Source: Pseudomonas cavernicola (GTDB lineage Bacteria; Pseudomonadota; Gammaproteobacteria; Pseudomonadales; Pseudomonadaceae). Taken from it: a stretch of DNA of 64,000 nucleotides. The notes under the pieces are model-generated. The model saw only the letters and a list, made by a program, of their open reading frames with translations, searched no databases and was not told where the DNA came from. The stretch lies in NCBI RefSeq assembly GCF_003596405.1, contig NZ_QYUR01000008.1, positions 914,120 to 978,119 on the forward strand, read 5' to 3'. A program made the position numbers and the translations under genes. This document shows positions 32,321 through 43,736 of the stretch, in pieces. Positions within the stretch are counted from its first letter, which is position 1. The number at the start of each line of letters is the position of its first letter.

Positions 32321-33526
32321 CTACAAACACCCTGGCGCATTCAGCACACAACGCACCCCACCCGGTAGCGCCATACTGGCGACACACAGGTTGCAGTGGG
32401 TGCAGGCACTCCGGTGCTGTGCGTCGGAGCGCACCCGCTCCAGCAAGTCGGGGTCATTGAGCAGGGCGCGGCCCATGGCGATGAAGTCGAAGCCCTCGTT
32501 CATCGCTCGGCGCATGCTCTCGGCGCTGCTCACACCGCCCAGGTAGACCAGCGGCAGCCGAGTGGCCTGGCGCATCCGTCGCGCTTGTTCGAGAAAATAC
32601 AGCTCCTCGAAGGGCGAATCGGGAAATAGGGCGCCGCCGAACAGTTTCATCGCGGTGCGCTGCAGCGGGTTCTTCTCCAGCTTGACCATGGCCGCAAGCG
32701 GGCTGTCGCCACGGAACAGATACATCGGTGAGCGGGTGACCGAGCCACCGCTCATGACAATGGCGTTCAGCCCGGCCTGCTCCAGCAGCTGCGCGGCGCG
32801 GCAGGACTCCTCGATGCTCAGGCCGCCGGCGAAGCCGTCGCTGAGGTTGAGCTTGGCCAGCAGCGGGAAGTCCTCGCCCACCGCCGCGCGCACCGCCGCC
32901 AGCACCTCCAGCGGTAGGCGCATGCGGTTCTCCAGCGAGCCGCCGTATTGGTCGCGGCGCTTGTTGGTCGCCGGCGAGATGAATTGGCTGAGCAGGTAGC
33001 CGTGGCCCATGTGGATCTCGATCGCATCGAAACCCGCCCGTTTGACGAAGGCCGCGGCCTCGGCGTATTCGCCCAGGGTCTTGGCGATGTCTTGCGCGGT
33101 CATGGCGCCGGCGAAGGGAATCCCGGAGAACAGACCGTACTGATTGATGCCGGCGCTCGGCCCTTTGGGCCGCGGGATATTGCGGGGCTTGTTGCGACTG
33201 AAGAAGCCGCAATGGGCCAACTGCGCGGAAACGGCGCCACCCTCGGCATGCACCGCGGCGGTGAGGCGTTGCAGCTGCGCAAAGATGCCCTCGTGCATCC
33301 ACATCTGGTCGGGGAAGGTCAGGCCGTCCGGCGACACCCCGCAGTAGGCCAGAGTAGTCAGCGCCACCCCGCCACGGGCCATCTCGGCGTGGTGGCGGAT
33401 CAGCTCCTCGCCCGGTACCCCGCCGGGGCACATGCCCTCGAAGGTGGCGGTCTTGATCACCCGGTTACGCAGCGTCAGCCCGGCTAAACGCGCCGGACCA
33501 AAGAGTTTTTCCAGCGCGGCTGTCAT
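32321..33526 (-). CDS. OYE-family NADH:flavin oxidoreductase (copy A)
   Basis: 401 residues, described fully at copy C (51159-52364), to which it is identical in protein sequence. Confidence 0.9.
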   Translation of the reverse strand: MTAALEKLFGPARLAGLTLRNRVIKTATFEGMCPGGVPGEELIRHHAEMARGGVALTTLAYCGVSPDGLTFPDQMWMHEGIFAQLQRLTAAVHAEGGAVSAQLAHCGFFSRNKPRNIPRPKGPSAGINQYGLFSGIPFAGAMTAQDIAKTLGEYAEAAAFVKRAGFDAIEIHMGHGYLLSQFISPATNKRRDQYGGSLENRMRLPLEVLAAVRAAVGEDFPLLAKLNLSDGFAGGLSIEESCRAAQLLEQAGLNAIVMSGGSVTRSPMYLFRGDSPLAAMVKLEKNPLQRTAMKLFGGALFPDSPFEELYFLEQARRMRQATRLPLVYLGGVSSAESMRRAMNEGFDFIAMGRALLNDPDLLERVRSDAQHRSACTHCNLCVASMALPGGVRCVLNAPGCL

Positions 33527-33533
33527 CGCGGCC

Positions 33534-34642
33534 TCACCCTGTTGCCGGATGGAAGGGGATGAATTCGGCGACTTCCAGCTCGAAACCGGAGACCGCCTTG
33601 TAAGGTACCGGGAAACTCAGCAGGCGCATCTTGCGCACATTGAGGTCGCGCAGGATCTGCGCGCCTATGCCCAGGGTGCGCTGCGGGAACTGTGGCGGCC
33701 GCGGCTTGCCACCGCCCTGCTGGCGCAGTTGCTCGAGCAGGCCGCTCGGGATTTCCTGCTGCGCCAGCAAGACCACCACGCCGCTGCCCTCGGCGGCTAC
33801 GCGCGCCAGGGCACGCTCCAGGTTCCATTGCTGCGGCCCGCTCTCGGGCTCGCAGCCGAGTGAGTCGCGCAGGGTCTCGACCGCCTGCACCCGCACCAAC
33901 GTGGGGCGCTCGGTGCTGATCTGGCCCTTGACCAGCGCCAGGTGCAGTTGCCCCTTGTAGGCATCGTGATAGGTCAGCACCCGAAACTCGCCATGACGAG
34001 TGCGCAGCGGATATTCGTCGGAGCGCTGGATGGTGCCTTCATGCAGGATGCGGTAGTGGATCAGGTCGGCGATGCTGCCGATCCTCAACCCGTGCGTCTG
34101 AGCAAACGCTTGCAACTCGCACCTCGGGCCATCTCCCCCTCTTCGTTGAGGATGCCGACCAGGGTCGCCGCCGGCATTAGCCCGGCCAGGCGCGCCAGAT
34201 CGCAGGCGGCCTCGATATGCCCGGCGCGCTGCATCACCCCGCCCGGCTGCGCCTGCAACGGGAAAATATGCCCCGGCTGGACCAGATCGCTGGGGCCGCT
34301 GGCCGGATCCACCGCGACCTGGATCGAACGCGCACGGTCGGCGGCGGAGATCCCGGTGGAGACGCCGGTGGTCGCCTCAATCGACACGGTAAAGCCCATG
34401 CCATGGAGCGCGCGCGAGTTCGGCACCATCAGGCCGAGGCCCAGCGCCTGGCAGCGTTCCTCGGTCAAGGCCAGGCAGATTAGGCCTCTGGCATGCAGCG
34501 CCATAAAATTGATCGCGCTGGCATCGACTTGCTCGGCCGCCATCAGTAGCGAGCCTTCGCTGTCGCTTTCGTCGTCGGTGATGACCACCATCTCGCCACG
34601 GCGGATGGCCTCGAGCAGTTGCTGCGGGGTATCCAGTTGCAT
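33534..34642 (-). pseudogene. RibBA-like gene, frameshifted in copy A
   Basis: Same gene as 52372-53481 but one G is missing near 34118 (GG in C, G here), which splits the frame near residue 175. Since the same gene is intact in copy C and copy B breaks at a different base, this is more likely a consensus error in a G/C run than decay. Confidence 0.75.
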
Positions 34643-34656
34643 GCTCCGCCCTCCCC

Positions 34657-35583
34657 TCAGTTAAGCGCCGCGCGCAGATCGGTGGCCGCCGCCGCCAGGG
34701 CTTCGGCCGCGCGCTCGACAAAGGGTGCCATGCTGACGAAGCCGTGGATCATCCCGTCATAGCGCTCCAGGCGCGTGGCGACGCCGGCTTGCTGCAGGCG
34801 CTTGGCGAAGGCCTCGCCCTCGTCGCGCAGCGGGTCGAACTCGGCGGTGATCAGGGTGGTGGGCGGCAGATTGTCCAGTTCCTCGGCGCGCAACGGCGAG
34901 GCGAGTGCGTCATCAGCCTGCTCGGGATTCTGCAGATAGTGCTGCCAGCACCACAGCATCATCTCGCGGGTGAGGAAATAGCCCTCGGCGAAGGCCTCAT
35001 AGGAGGGACTGTCACAGCGCCCATCGGTGACCGGATAAAACAGGCATTGATAGCTGATACGCGGGCCTTTGCGCTCGGCCGCCAGGCGGCTCACAGCAAG
35101 CGCCAGGTTGCCCCCGGCGCTGTCGCCAGCCAGGGCTAGGCGGCTGGCGTCGACGCCCAGGGCCTGAGCCTGCTCGACCAGCCAACAGGTGACGCGGTAG
35201 CAATCCAGCGGGGCCGCCGGGAACTTGGCCTCCGGTGCCAACCGGTAGGCGATCGACACCACCACGGCGCCAGTCTGTTTGGCAAGCGAGCGGCAGAGGT
35301 TGTCATGGGTATCCAGAGTGCCAAAGACGAAGCCGCCGCCATGGAAGAACACCAGGAGCGGCAGGTTCGGCTGGTCCAGCGGCCGATACAGGCGCGCGTC
35401 CAACTCGCCGGTGGCGCCGGCCACGCGCAGATCGCGAACCTCGGCCATGGGCTCGCCGGGGATGGGCTGCATCATGTTGTCGGCAGACTGGCGATACTGC
35501 GCGGCACTCAGCTGGCTGAGATCCTGCTGCGGCAGGCCACTGAACTGCTGCAGTACGGCGGCGATCTGGCTATCAAGCGGCAT
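34657..35583 (-). CDS. HSL-type alpha/beta hydrolase (copy A)
   Basis: 308 residues; identical to the gene described at 53496-54422. Last fully intact gene of copy A before the noisy stretch. Confidence 0.9.
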   Translation of the reverse strand: MPLDSQIAAVLQQFSGLPQQDLSQLSAAQYRQSADNMMQPIPGEPMAEVRDLRVAGATGELDARLYRPLDQPNLPLLVFFHGGGFVFGTLDTHDNLCRSLAKQTGAVVVSIAYRLAPEAKFPAAPLDCYRVTCWLVEQAQALGVDASRLALAGDSAGGNLALAVSRLAAERKGPRISYQCLFYPVTDGRCDSPSYEAFAEGYFLTREMMLWCWQHYLQNPEQADDALASPLRAEELDNLPPTTLITAEFDPLRDEGEAFAKRLQQAGVATRLERYDGMIHGFVSMAPFVERAAEALAAAATDLRAALN

Positions 35584-36472
35584 CGTGCTCTCCTTCAATC
35601 TCGGTTCCTTTCTCATCAACAAACTGAAACAGCGGATTGGTCTCTTCGAGAATGCTCTGCATCCGCCGCTCCAATGCCGGCTTGAAGAACTTGTGCGGGA
35701 GTATCCAGAAGCGCTTCTCGCGCACCGCAGTGAACACCAGTTCGGCTAGTTCGAGCGGGGTCATGCCCTGGCGGATGCTGGTATCGAGCAGCTCGTTGAA
35801 CTGCGCACCGGCAGCGCCTGCGACCTGGTCCGAGGCCATGATCTCGCTGGCTACCGGCCCTGGGCAAAGCACCGACACCGAGACCTGCGCCTGTTGCAGG
35901 CTCAGCTCGTAATGCAGGGTTTCCGAGAGCGCGACCACCGCCTGTTTGGTCACGTTGTAGGGTGCCATCAAGGGGCTGCTGACCAGGCCCGCAAGCGAGG
36001 CGGTGTTGACCACATGGGCCGGGCGGCCCTGCTCCAGAGGCAGGCGGCACTGAATGCCTGCGAATGCCCTTGATTCACAGCTTGCCAGGTTGACACTGAG
36101 CATGATTTCGCGCTGCCAGACTGCCTTCTGGGTGATCTCCCAGACAGGTGCCCGTCTGCCTCACCCCCGGCGGTTGTTGAACAGCAGATCGAAAGTGGAT
36201 CGCACCAGAAGCGCTTTCCAACGCTACATCTGTCGCAGAGCTCGACCTGCGCCGGGGTTCCGCCGACATATCGGTCACTGTCAGTGCGACAGCTCTCTGC
36301 GCCCAGTGCCTGCAATTCGCGCACAGTCCTGCATGCCGCCTGCCGTTCACATCGCCTGAGTACCAGGGCATGCCTAGCCCCTGCGGCATATTCGGCCGCA
36401 CCGCCGACCAAATCGCTGGCCCGCACCCGTGATAAACCGCTCACGCAATACCGGCCCTGTTCAAATGCTCAT
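35573..36472 (-). pseudogene. SDR gene, copy A, broken by noise after 36037
   Basis: The C-terminal half (35573-36037) equals the intact gene at 54412-55263. The rest follows it only with many indels up to the expected start codon near 36472. See the noise feature at 36038-41022. Confidence 0.8.
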
Positions 36473-36674
36473 TGGGCGCTCCCCTGCCTTCTTGTTCGCT
36501 GTTTTAGCGTTGTCGCCAGTACGCGCCGCCTCTGCCGGCGGCCAGCCAATCGTCGCATGTTCAGAACGATGCCCTCAGCTACAGGAGTTGCAGAAATCCG
36601 GAACGTGCAAAAACGCGCTGCGCAACGGTTTGCCTGATACCAGCGGCAGCCAATCAGGAACGCCCCGGAGAAAC

Positions 36675-37775
36675 AAGCGAGCAACCCTGCAGCATCGCAT
36701 CGAAACACGAAAGACAAACTGGGGAAGACCGTACGCTTGCCCGTGGCTGGCACTTGTCTCGGCCTGGCCCGCCCAAATACCCCGGCGAGTGCAATGGCCC
36801 ATCGCTGGACGTATTCCGGTACCCGTCTGTGTGGCCTTCGGGCGAAGACGGTGAGCTGCATATTCCTCGGCGACGGCTACTGCCGCAACTGGGCGTCCGA
36901 TCTCATGCCGGGCTGCCGTCGATGGCACTCCCCTGCGCTGCCCCTTCCACGCCTGGCGCTGGGGCGCCGACGCGTGTGTGACGACCATCCCCTATGCCAA
37001 ACGCACCCCCACGACACGTCAAGCGCTGGCCGATCCTGGATAGAGACCAAACTGCTGTTGTCTGGATACGATCCAGAGGCAACTCACCCTGATCGCCGAG
37101 CAGAGCATCCCCGCGGATCCGACGCCGCTACAGCGACGAGTGGGTCCGAGTGGGACGTCGCCGAGCTGCAGATGCGACCAACTGCGCGAACTGATCGCAA
37201 CGTCGCTGAACATGGCGCACTTCGGCACAGTGGCATGGTGCCCCGGTGGAGGCGTTTCAGTAAACGTCCTTCCGAGCGTCATATTGGCGACCCAGATCAT
37301 GTGCGCGGCGCAGCGAACGGCTGTCGCGGACAGCGAACCTGGAATTCACCGTGCCACCTATTTCGGCCCGCTTACCAGATCACCGAAATGACCGCGAGAT
37401 GAACCGGCCAGCCGATCCATTCGTATCTGCTCAAGGCTGCCACGTACCATTCGACCTTGCACAGCTTCATCTTGCGCTAACGGCGTACTGGTGAAAAGAT
37501 CCCCGGCCTCAGCGAGGAGACAGAACAGCGCCATGGCCAAAGGCCTAGTAGAGCAGGCGCAAGCAGCTTCTATGAAGACGTGGCGATCTGGCCCAGCAAG
37601 AGCCCCCGCGTCGACAACATTCCGCTGCTGTGCGACGGCGAACGGCCCCGGTTCTAAGCAGTCTGCGCAAGTGGTACCCGAGCAGTTCTACAACCGCCGT
37701 CGCCGAGCTGCCGGCACGAGGTCCACGGCGCAAGACCTTCGCCGTACGCGCGGGGCGCAGAATACGCGGCGTAAG
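36675..37775 (+). pseudogene. KshA-like Rieske gene, copy A, noise-broken
   Basis: Follows the intact gene at 55456-56499 from its N-terminal HRIETR region to its ARE-FA end with many indels; the start codon itself is lost. No functional reading frame. Confidence 0.8.
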
Positions 37776-37949
37776 CTCCTGGCGCAAAACAACTGCCGCG
37801 TTGGATAAACAGCGCTGAGTCGGGATGGCGGCACCCCCTGCCGCCATCTAATCCAGACTCTTAGCCAGGCGTTGCACTCTGGCAGAAGACTTAGCGCTCT
37901 TATGCTCAGTGTTCGCTACAGCATGAAAAATAAAAAACGGGTACCCCTT

Positions 37950-39123
37950 ATGCTGCGCACACTCAGGTCTCGAGATCTTCAGCGAGACTGCTCGGCAAAT
38001 CTTCCCAGGGGCCCGCTGGAGAACATGCCCTCGGGGCGACCTTCTCAACCAATCTCAATTTGTACTGGACAGCAAGTAACCGTCCACTTCATGCCTGCGT
38101 GCCACCGAGCGCGCCACGGTGGAAGGGTCTGGATTGGTCACCACAAACGCACCTCAGCTAGAGGTGGTTGAGGATCGCCTGTACAATAAGTATTTCTTCA
38201 ACCCTTGATCCCGGTTTCGTCGGCTTGCCCAAACCGCCAAGTCGTCCACCGTCGAGGAGTTCGTCCAAGGACGACTGGCTGAACTCCCGAGTTCTACAAG
38301 AGTTTTCTCGAGCCGGGGGACGTTCTTCCACATCCTCGCGCCGACCTACAATCCATGCGACGGCGCGGCAGTGCCGCATCCGCACAGCCGCCGGCCGCGC
38401 AGCCCGGCCTTCAGCACGAAGACAAGGCCGCTACGCAATTCATCCCGCACCATTGAGCGCTGATCAAAGATCACTTGCATAGCTCAAGCCGCATCGAAGA
38501 CGAACGCAACTCTTACGCGGTGCGGTGGAACCCAGCTGGCCGGTCGGCAAAGCCATTCATCCTCGGAGACGGGCAAAGGTGCTGCAGACAACCAGGTCGC
38601 CGACCGCCTGATCCGGAACAGGAACGGCCTCAAAGCTGGTCAAACGATGGCCTGGCAGTTTGCACGCCCGCGACCCCAGTGATTCCCGCGGCTTGGTGAA
38701 ACATTGGCCCTGCTCTCGCAGAAGAGCCACAACCCTCGGGGTCGAGCCTGCGGCGTGGCAAGCGGCCGATCGGGCGGGCGGGTCTCGCCATCATAGTGCG
38801 CTTCCGGTGGCCGCGTCGGCCTGAGCGAAGGCAAGCAGTGCCCCCGGGGTTGGTGATCTTTTCACGCGATCCGGAGCAAGCAGTCCAGCGCCGCCCCAGG
38901 AGCTCGTCCGCGCGCTGTTCGAACTCACCGTCTACGGCCGAAACCCCGTTGGCCATGCTGTTGGCCCACGGCCTGACTCTCGACAGAAGCCTCGCAAGAG
39001 GCTGGGCTCAGCCGAACCCCGCACGCGCGCACCTGCGCTCGGACCTTCTCCAAATACCGGCGTGACCCGCCAGACATTGCTGGTAACGGCTGACCATGCG
39101 CAGCGTGGCGAGCGCTCGGCTAG
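37950..39123 (+). pseudogene. LuxR-type regulator gene, copy A, noise-broken
   Basis: Matches the intact gene at 56664-57803 from the ATG after GGTACCCCTT to the TAG after GCTCGGC; 1174 nt here against 1140 nt in C, and multiple frameshifts. Confidence 0.8.
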
Positions 39124-39371
39124 CCGCCCGCAGGAATAATCGTTTGCCAGTCGTGGTCCGTAGGGCCTGGGTAGAGCCGATTTTTGGAAACCAGCGGGCC
39201 ACGCTACAGCGCTGGGTTTCGCTTCGCTCTAACCCCAGCCTCACCCCAAGTTTCCATGAGCAGACGGTTTTTGAAAAAACGGTCTGCTAGTCCCGCTTGG
39301 ACGATGGCGCATGGACGCGCGGCGCGCAAGTGCACTAACCGAGCGCCTTCCCAAGCGCAGGGGGCCTTAGC

Positions 39372-39935
39372 ATGCGGAACCTGGTCCGAACCATCCTGAA
39401 ACCGAACTACTGGCCGAAGTGGCTACCTTCCAGATTGAGGCTTGCACCTGCAATTCAGCAAACGGCCAACAACGGGCCGTCCTACGAACGCCTGCGTCGG
39501 GCACCGGCTCAACCGGCTCGGTGGATGCTAGTGCGATGCCCGATCCGGAAGCACGTGCTGCTGTGGGGCGTGGGAATACCGGTGGGGGTGGAGGCCAACT
39601 GTCTCGCCTGCCCAAGGGCGGCGGTCCCGAGCCCGATCGAGGATTACTGCCCACGCGCACCATGCGAACAGTATGAGGAAGTCGGCCTCTGCGCGCCGAC
39701 GCCTCACCGAGCTGGCGAGCTGACCTGGCGCCCGCCACCTGTGCCAGGCGGCGTTATACGGTGGTACTGCGCCGAACAGCTGAGCCCCTCTACCTGCCGG
39801 CGACGAAACCCGAACCGCTGGACCTCATCCCGCCTGCCGCTGGCGCAGATTCCTGAACTGGTCGCCGTTGGCGAACTGACGAGGCCGCGCAATCCGCGCG
39901 CTTCATGGCCCTGGCGCCTGCCGCGACGTGGCTGA
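39372..39935 (+). pseudogene. NudE-like Nudix gene, copy A, noise-broken
   Basis: Matches 58048-58596 over its full length but spans 564 nt instead of 549, with several frameshifts. Confidence 0.8.
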
Positions 39936-40108
39936 GGCACATCGCACACAGACATTAATCGGCTCCTGCTGGCGTCTAGTCCCATTCGGACGAAGTCGCC
40001 GCGAGCGGCCCTTCTAAGGTGGGCTCACAACAACAAAATGCCTAAGCGCCAGCCCAGCGGCTGAGACAGCCTGATCTGCGGGCGGCCCATAAGGATGCGA
40101 GGCCCGCT

Positions 40109-40286
40109 ATGAAAAAAACCACGATAGCCTCTGCTGATGCCTCGTCTTGTCTCGCCAGCAGCAGGAGACCCTGAGCCTGCCCGCTGAAGAACTCAGGCCC
40201 TTTACCGGCTGGCGGGAATGACTGCCTGCCAGGCTTACGCGGACTTGTTTTATGTCCCGCACCGTCCATACCCAACCAGTTGCTGC
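40109..40286 (+). pseudogene. Small exported protein gene, copy A, noise-broken and cut at the turn
   Basis: Corresponds to 58762-58927. The ATGAAAAAAACC start is kept, the body has indels, and the copy ends at the orientation switch. Confidence 0.65.
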
Positions 40287-40294
40287 TGCGACTA
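40281..40294. other. Orientation switch 1 (copy A to copy B)
   Basis: Forward sequence equal to C up to about 58927 (TTGCTGC) is followed within about 8 nt by the reverse complement of C starting at about 58702 (CTAGGCTTTGTTGTTG). About 225 bp of C (58703-58927) is therefore present in A but not in B, forming the loop of a fold-back. A short GCTG-type microhomology is present; no adapter-like insert is visible. Confidence 0.85.
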
Positions 40295-40400
40295 GGCTTT
40301 GTTGTTGTGGAGCCACCTTATGAAGGGCCCGCTCGCGCGGCTTCGTCGAATGGACTAGCGACGCCAGAACGGAAGCCGATTATGGTCTTGTGCGTGTGCC

Positions 40401-40956
40401 TCAGCCCGTCGGCGCTAGGGCGCCAGGGCCTGAAAAAGCGCGGCGATTGCGCGGGCGCTCGTTGCAGTTCGCCAAGGGCGACCAAGTTCGTGGAATAACT
40501 GCGCCAGCGGCAGGTCGGATGAGGTCCAGGCGGTTCGGGTTCGTCCGCCGGGCAGGTAAGCAGGGCCAGCTGTTCGGCGAGTACCACCCGATAACGGTGC
40601 ACAGGTGGCCGGGCGCCCGGGTCAGCTCGCCCAGCCGGTGAGCGCGTTCGGCGCGCAGGCCGACTTCCTCGATCAAGTTTCGCGTTGTGCCGCTTGCAGT
40701 AATCCTCCGCTCGTCGGGCTCGCGCCGCCCTTAGGGCAGGCCGAGGACTTTGGCCTCACCCCACCGCGTATTCACGCACCAGCAGCACGTGTTCCGGATC
40801 GGGCATCGCACTAGCATCACCGAGCGGTAGCCGGTGCCGCGCAGGCGTTCGTAGACGCGTTGTTGGCCGTTGCTGATTGCAGGTGCAAGGCCTCAATCTG
40901 GAAGTAGCCACTTTCGGCAGTAGTTCGGTTTTCAGGATGGTCGGACAGGTCCGCAT
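40401..40956 (-). pseudogene. NudE-like Nudix gene, copy B, noise-broken
   Basis: Reverse copy of 58048-58596, 556 nt instead of 549, with frameshifts that differ from those in copy A at 39372-39935; independent error patterns argue against inherited decay. Confidence 0.8.
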
Positions 40957-41197
40957 GGCTAGGCCCCTGCGCTTGGGGAAGGCGTCTCGGTTAGTGCACT
41001 TTGCGCGCCGGCGTCCATGCCGCATCGTCCAAGCGGACTAGCAGACCGTTTTCAACCGTCTGCTCATGGAACTCGGGGTAGGCTGGGTAGAGCGAAGCGA
41101 AACCAGCGCTGCTAGCGTTGGCCCGCTGGGTTTCGCCAAAATCGGCTCTACCCAGCCTACGGACCACGACTGGCAAACGAATTATCCTGGCGGGCGG

Positions 41198-42337
41198 CTA
41201 GCCGAGCGTCGCCACGCTGCGCAGGATCAGCCGTACCAGCATGGTCTGGCGGGTCACGCCGGTTTTGGAGAAGGTCGAGCGCAGGTGCGCGCGTGCGGTG
41301 TTGCGGCTGATGCCCAGCTCTTCCGAGGCTTCGTCGAGAGTCAGGCCGTTGGCCAACAGCATGGCCAACTGGGTTTCGGCCGGGGTGAAGTCGAACAGCG
41401 CGCGGACGATCTCCTGGGGGGCGCTGGACTGCTGCTCCGGGTCGCTGATAAAGATCACCACCGCCGGGCACTGCTTGCCTTCGCTCCAGGCCGACAGCGG
41501 CACCGAGCGCACTATGATGCCGAGATCCGCCCGCCCGGACGGCCGCTGCACGCGCAGGGCCTCGACCACCGAGGGGTTGTTGCTCTTCTGCGAGAGCAGG
41601 GCCTGTTTCACCAACCGGCGGAATTCCTGGGTGTCGCGGGCGGTGCCAACCTGCAGGCCATCGTTGACCAGCTTGAGGCCGTCCTTGTCCTGGATCAGGC
41701 GGTCGGCGACCTGGTTGGTCTGCAGCACCTTGCCCGTCTCGTCGAGGATGATGGTGCCGACCGCCAGCTGGTCCACCGCACCGGCGTAGAGGTTGCGTTC
41801 GGTCTCGATGCGGTTGAGCTGCATGTGGATCTTGATCGAGCGCTCAAGGTGCGGGATGAATTGCGTGAGCAGGGCCTTGTCTTCGCTGCTGAAGGCCGGG
41901 CTGGCGCGGCCGCGGCTGATGCGGATGCGGCACTGCGCGCCGTCGCAGGTATTGATGTCGGCGCCGAGGATGTGGAAGACGTCCCCCGGCTCGAGAAAAC
42001 TCTTGTAGAACTCGGAGTTCAGCCAGTCGTCCTTGGAGACGAACTCCTCGAGGGTGACGACTTGGCGGTTGGGCAAGCCGACGAAGGGGTCAAGGGTGAA
42101 GAAATACTTATTGTACGAGGCGATCCCCTCAACCACCTCTGCTGAGGTGCCGTTGGTGGTGACCATCAGACCTTCCACCTGCGCGCTCGGTGGGCGCAGG
42201 ATGAAGGTGACGTACTTGCTGTCCAGGTACAAATTGAGTTGGTTGAGAAAGGTCGCCCAGGGGATGTTCTCCAGCGGCCCCTGGTAGAGATTGCCGAGCA
42301 TCTCGCTGAACGTCTCGAGACTGAGTGTGCGAGCCAT
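41198..42337 (-). CDS. LuxR-type regulator, TeiR-like (copy B)
   Basis: 379 residues, same protein as copy C (56664-57803), where it is described. Confidence 0.88.
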   Translation of the reverse strand: MARTLSLETFSEMLGNLYQGPLENIPWATFLNQLNLYLDSKYVTFILRPPSAQVEGLMVTTNGTSAEVVEGIASYNKYFFTLDPFVGLPNRQVVTLEEFVSKDDWLNSEFYKSFLEPGDVFHILGADINTCDGAQCRIRISRGRASPAFSSEDKALLTQFIPHLERSIKIHMQLNRIETERNLYAGAVDQLAVGTIILDETGKVLQTNQVADRLIQDKDGLKLVNDGLQVGTARDTQEFRRLVKQALLSQKSNNPSVVEALRVQRPSGRADLGIIVRSVPLSAWSEGKQCPAVVIFISDPEQQSSAPQEIVRALFDFTPAETQLAMLLANGLTLDEASEELGISRNTARAHLRSTFSKTGVTRQTMLVRLILRSVATLG

Positions 42338-42501
42338 AAGGGGTACCGTTTTTTATTTTTATGCTGTAGCGAACACTGAGCATAAGCGCTGTCTTCTGCC
42401 GAGTGCAACGCCCTGGCTAGAGAGCTGGATAGATGGCGGCAGGGGGTGCCGCCATCCCGACTCAGGCGCTGTTTCCAACGCGGCAGTTGTTGCGCAGGAA
42501 C

Positions 42502-43544
42502 TTAGGCGAATTCGCGCGCGCGTACGGCGAAGGTCTTGCGCTCGTTGACCTCGGCCGGCAGCTCGGCGACGTCGGTGTAGAACTGCTGGTACCACTTGCG
42601 CAACTGGTAGACCGGGCCGTCGCCGTCGCACAGCAGCGGGTTGTCGACGCGGGTCTTGCTGTGCCAGATCGCCACGTCTTCATAGAAGGCTGCTTGCGCC
42701 TGCTCTACGTAGGCCTTGGCCATGGCGCTGTTCTGTTCCTCGCTGAGGCCGGGGATCTTTTTCACCAGTACGCCGTAGCGCAGGGTGAAGCTGTGCAGGT
42801 CGATCGGTACGTGGCAGTTGAGCAGGATCGAATGGATCGGCTGGCCGTTCATCTCGCCGGTCATTTCGGTGATCTGGTAAGCCGGGCCGAAATAGGTGGC
42901 CACGGTGTTCAGTTCGCTGTCGCCCGACAGCCGTTCGCTGCGCGCGCACATGATCTGGGTCGCCATATGACGCTCGAAGACGTTACTGAACGCCTCCACC
43001 GGGGCACCATGCACTGTGCCGAAGTGCGCCATGTCAGCGACGTTGTCGATCAGTTCGCGGCAGTTGGTCGCGATCTGCAGCTCGGCGACTTCCCACTCGG
43101 CCCACTCGTCGCTGTAGCTGGCGTCGATCCGCGGGATGCTCTGCTCGGCGATCGGTGAGTTGCCTTCTGGATCGTTCCAGACGAACAGCAGTTGGTTCTC
43201 TTCCAGGATCGGCCAGCTCTTGACCTTGGCTCGTGGCGGGATGCGTTTGGCATAGGGGATGTCGTCACACACGCCGTCGGCGCCCCAGCGCCAGGCGTGG
43301 AAGGGGCAGCGCAGGGAGTTGCCCTCGACGCAGCCCTGGCTGAGATCGGCGCCCATGTGCGGGCAGTAGCCGTCGAGAATATGCAGCTCACCGTCTTCGC
43401 CTGGAAGGCCACCAGACGGGTACCGAATACGTCCAGCCGATGGGCCTTGCCGTCGCGGTATTGGGCGGCCAGGCCGAGACAGTGCCAGCCACGGGCGTAA
43501 CGGTCTTCCAGTTGTCTCGTTTCGATGCGATGCAGGGTGCTCAT
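42502..43544 (-). pseudogene. KshA-like Rieske oxygenase gene, frameshifted in copy B
   Basis: 1043 nt against 1044 in copy C: one C is missing from a CCC run near 43400, breaking the frame near residue 48, ahead of the Rieske centre. Otherwise the same gene as 55456-56499; most likely a consensus error. Confidence 0.8.
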
Positions 43545-43736
43545 CTTGTTGTTCTCCGGGGCGTTCCTGATTGGGCTGCCGCTGGTTCAGGCAAACCTTG
43601 GGCAGCGCTTTTGCACGTTCCGGATTCTGCAACTCCTGTAGCTGAGGGCATCGTCTGAATGGACGATGGCTGGCGCGGCAGAGGCGGCTCTACTGGCGCC
43701 AACGCTAAACAGCAGAACAAGAAGCAGGAGTCGCCA

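Larger units (their letters stand above)
30625..40286 (+). repeat. Repeat unit copy A (forward; second half noisy)
   Basis: Same sequence and orientation as copy C (49463-58927). From 30625 to 36037 the two differ by a single missing G near 34118; from 36038 onward A carries dense small indels. Between 36038 and 40043 it is 4006 nt long, while the matching part of C (54877-58700) is 3824 nt, so insertions dominate. Confidence 0.95.
36038..41022. other. Indel-rich tract, probably unpolished long-read sequence
   Basis: From 36038 to about 41022 the sequence follows copy C with frequent one-to-few-base insertions, deletions and substitutions, spread evenly over coding and non-coding DNA and across both sides of the turn at about 40290. 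Both borders are abrupt: within a few bases the match returns to near identity. Insertions outnumber deletions (net about +182 nt over 3.8 kb). Natural decay would not stop sharply at such points or spare homologous copies. Confidence 0.85.

Noticed and set aside
32454..33431. 325-codon frame antisense-side to the OYE gene (also at 46730 and 51292)
   Set aside because: Arg/Pro/Gly-rich shadow frame inside the OYE gene, which is clearly the real one.
36054..40680. Many small frames in the noisy stretch (for example 36737-37402, 39372-39935)
   Set aside because: They are frameshifted shadows of the KshA, LuxR and NudE genes and have no independent support.
36038..41022. A cluster of decaying pseudogenes or a divergent paralogous steroid cluster
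   Set aside because: The differences are mostly indels, start and stop abruptly, and differ between the two noisy copies of the same gene; this fits sequencing noise better than evolution.
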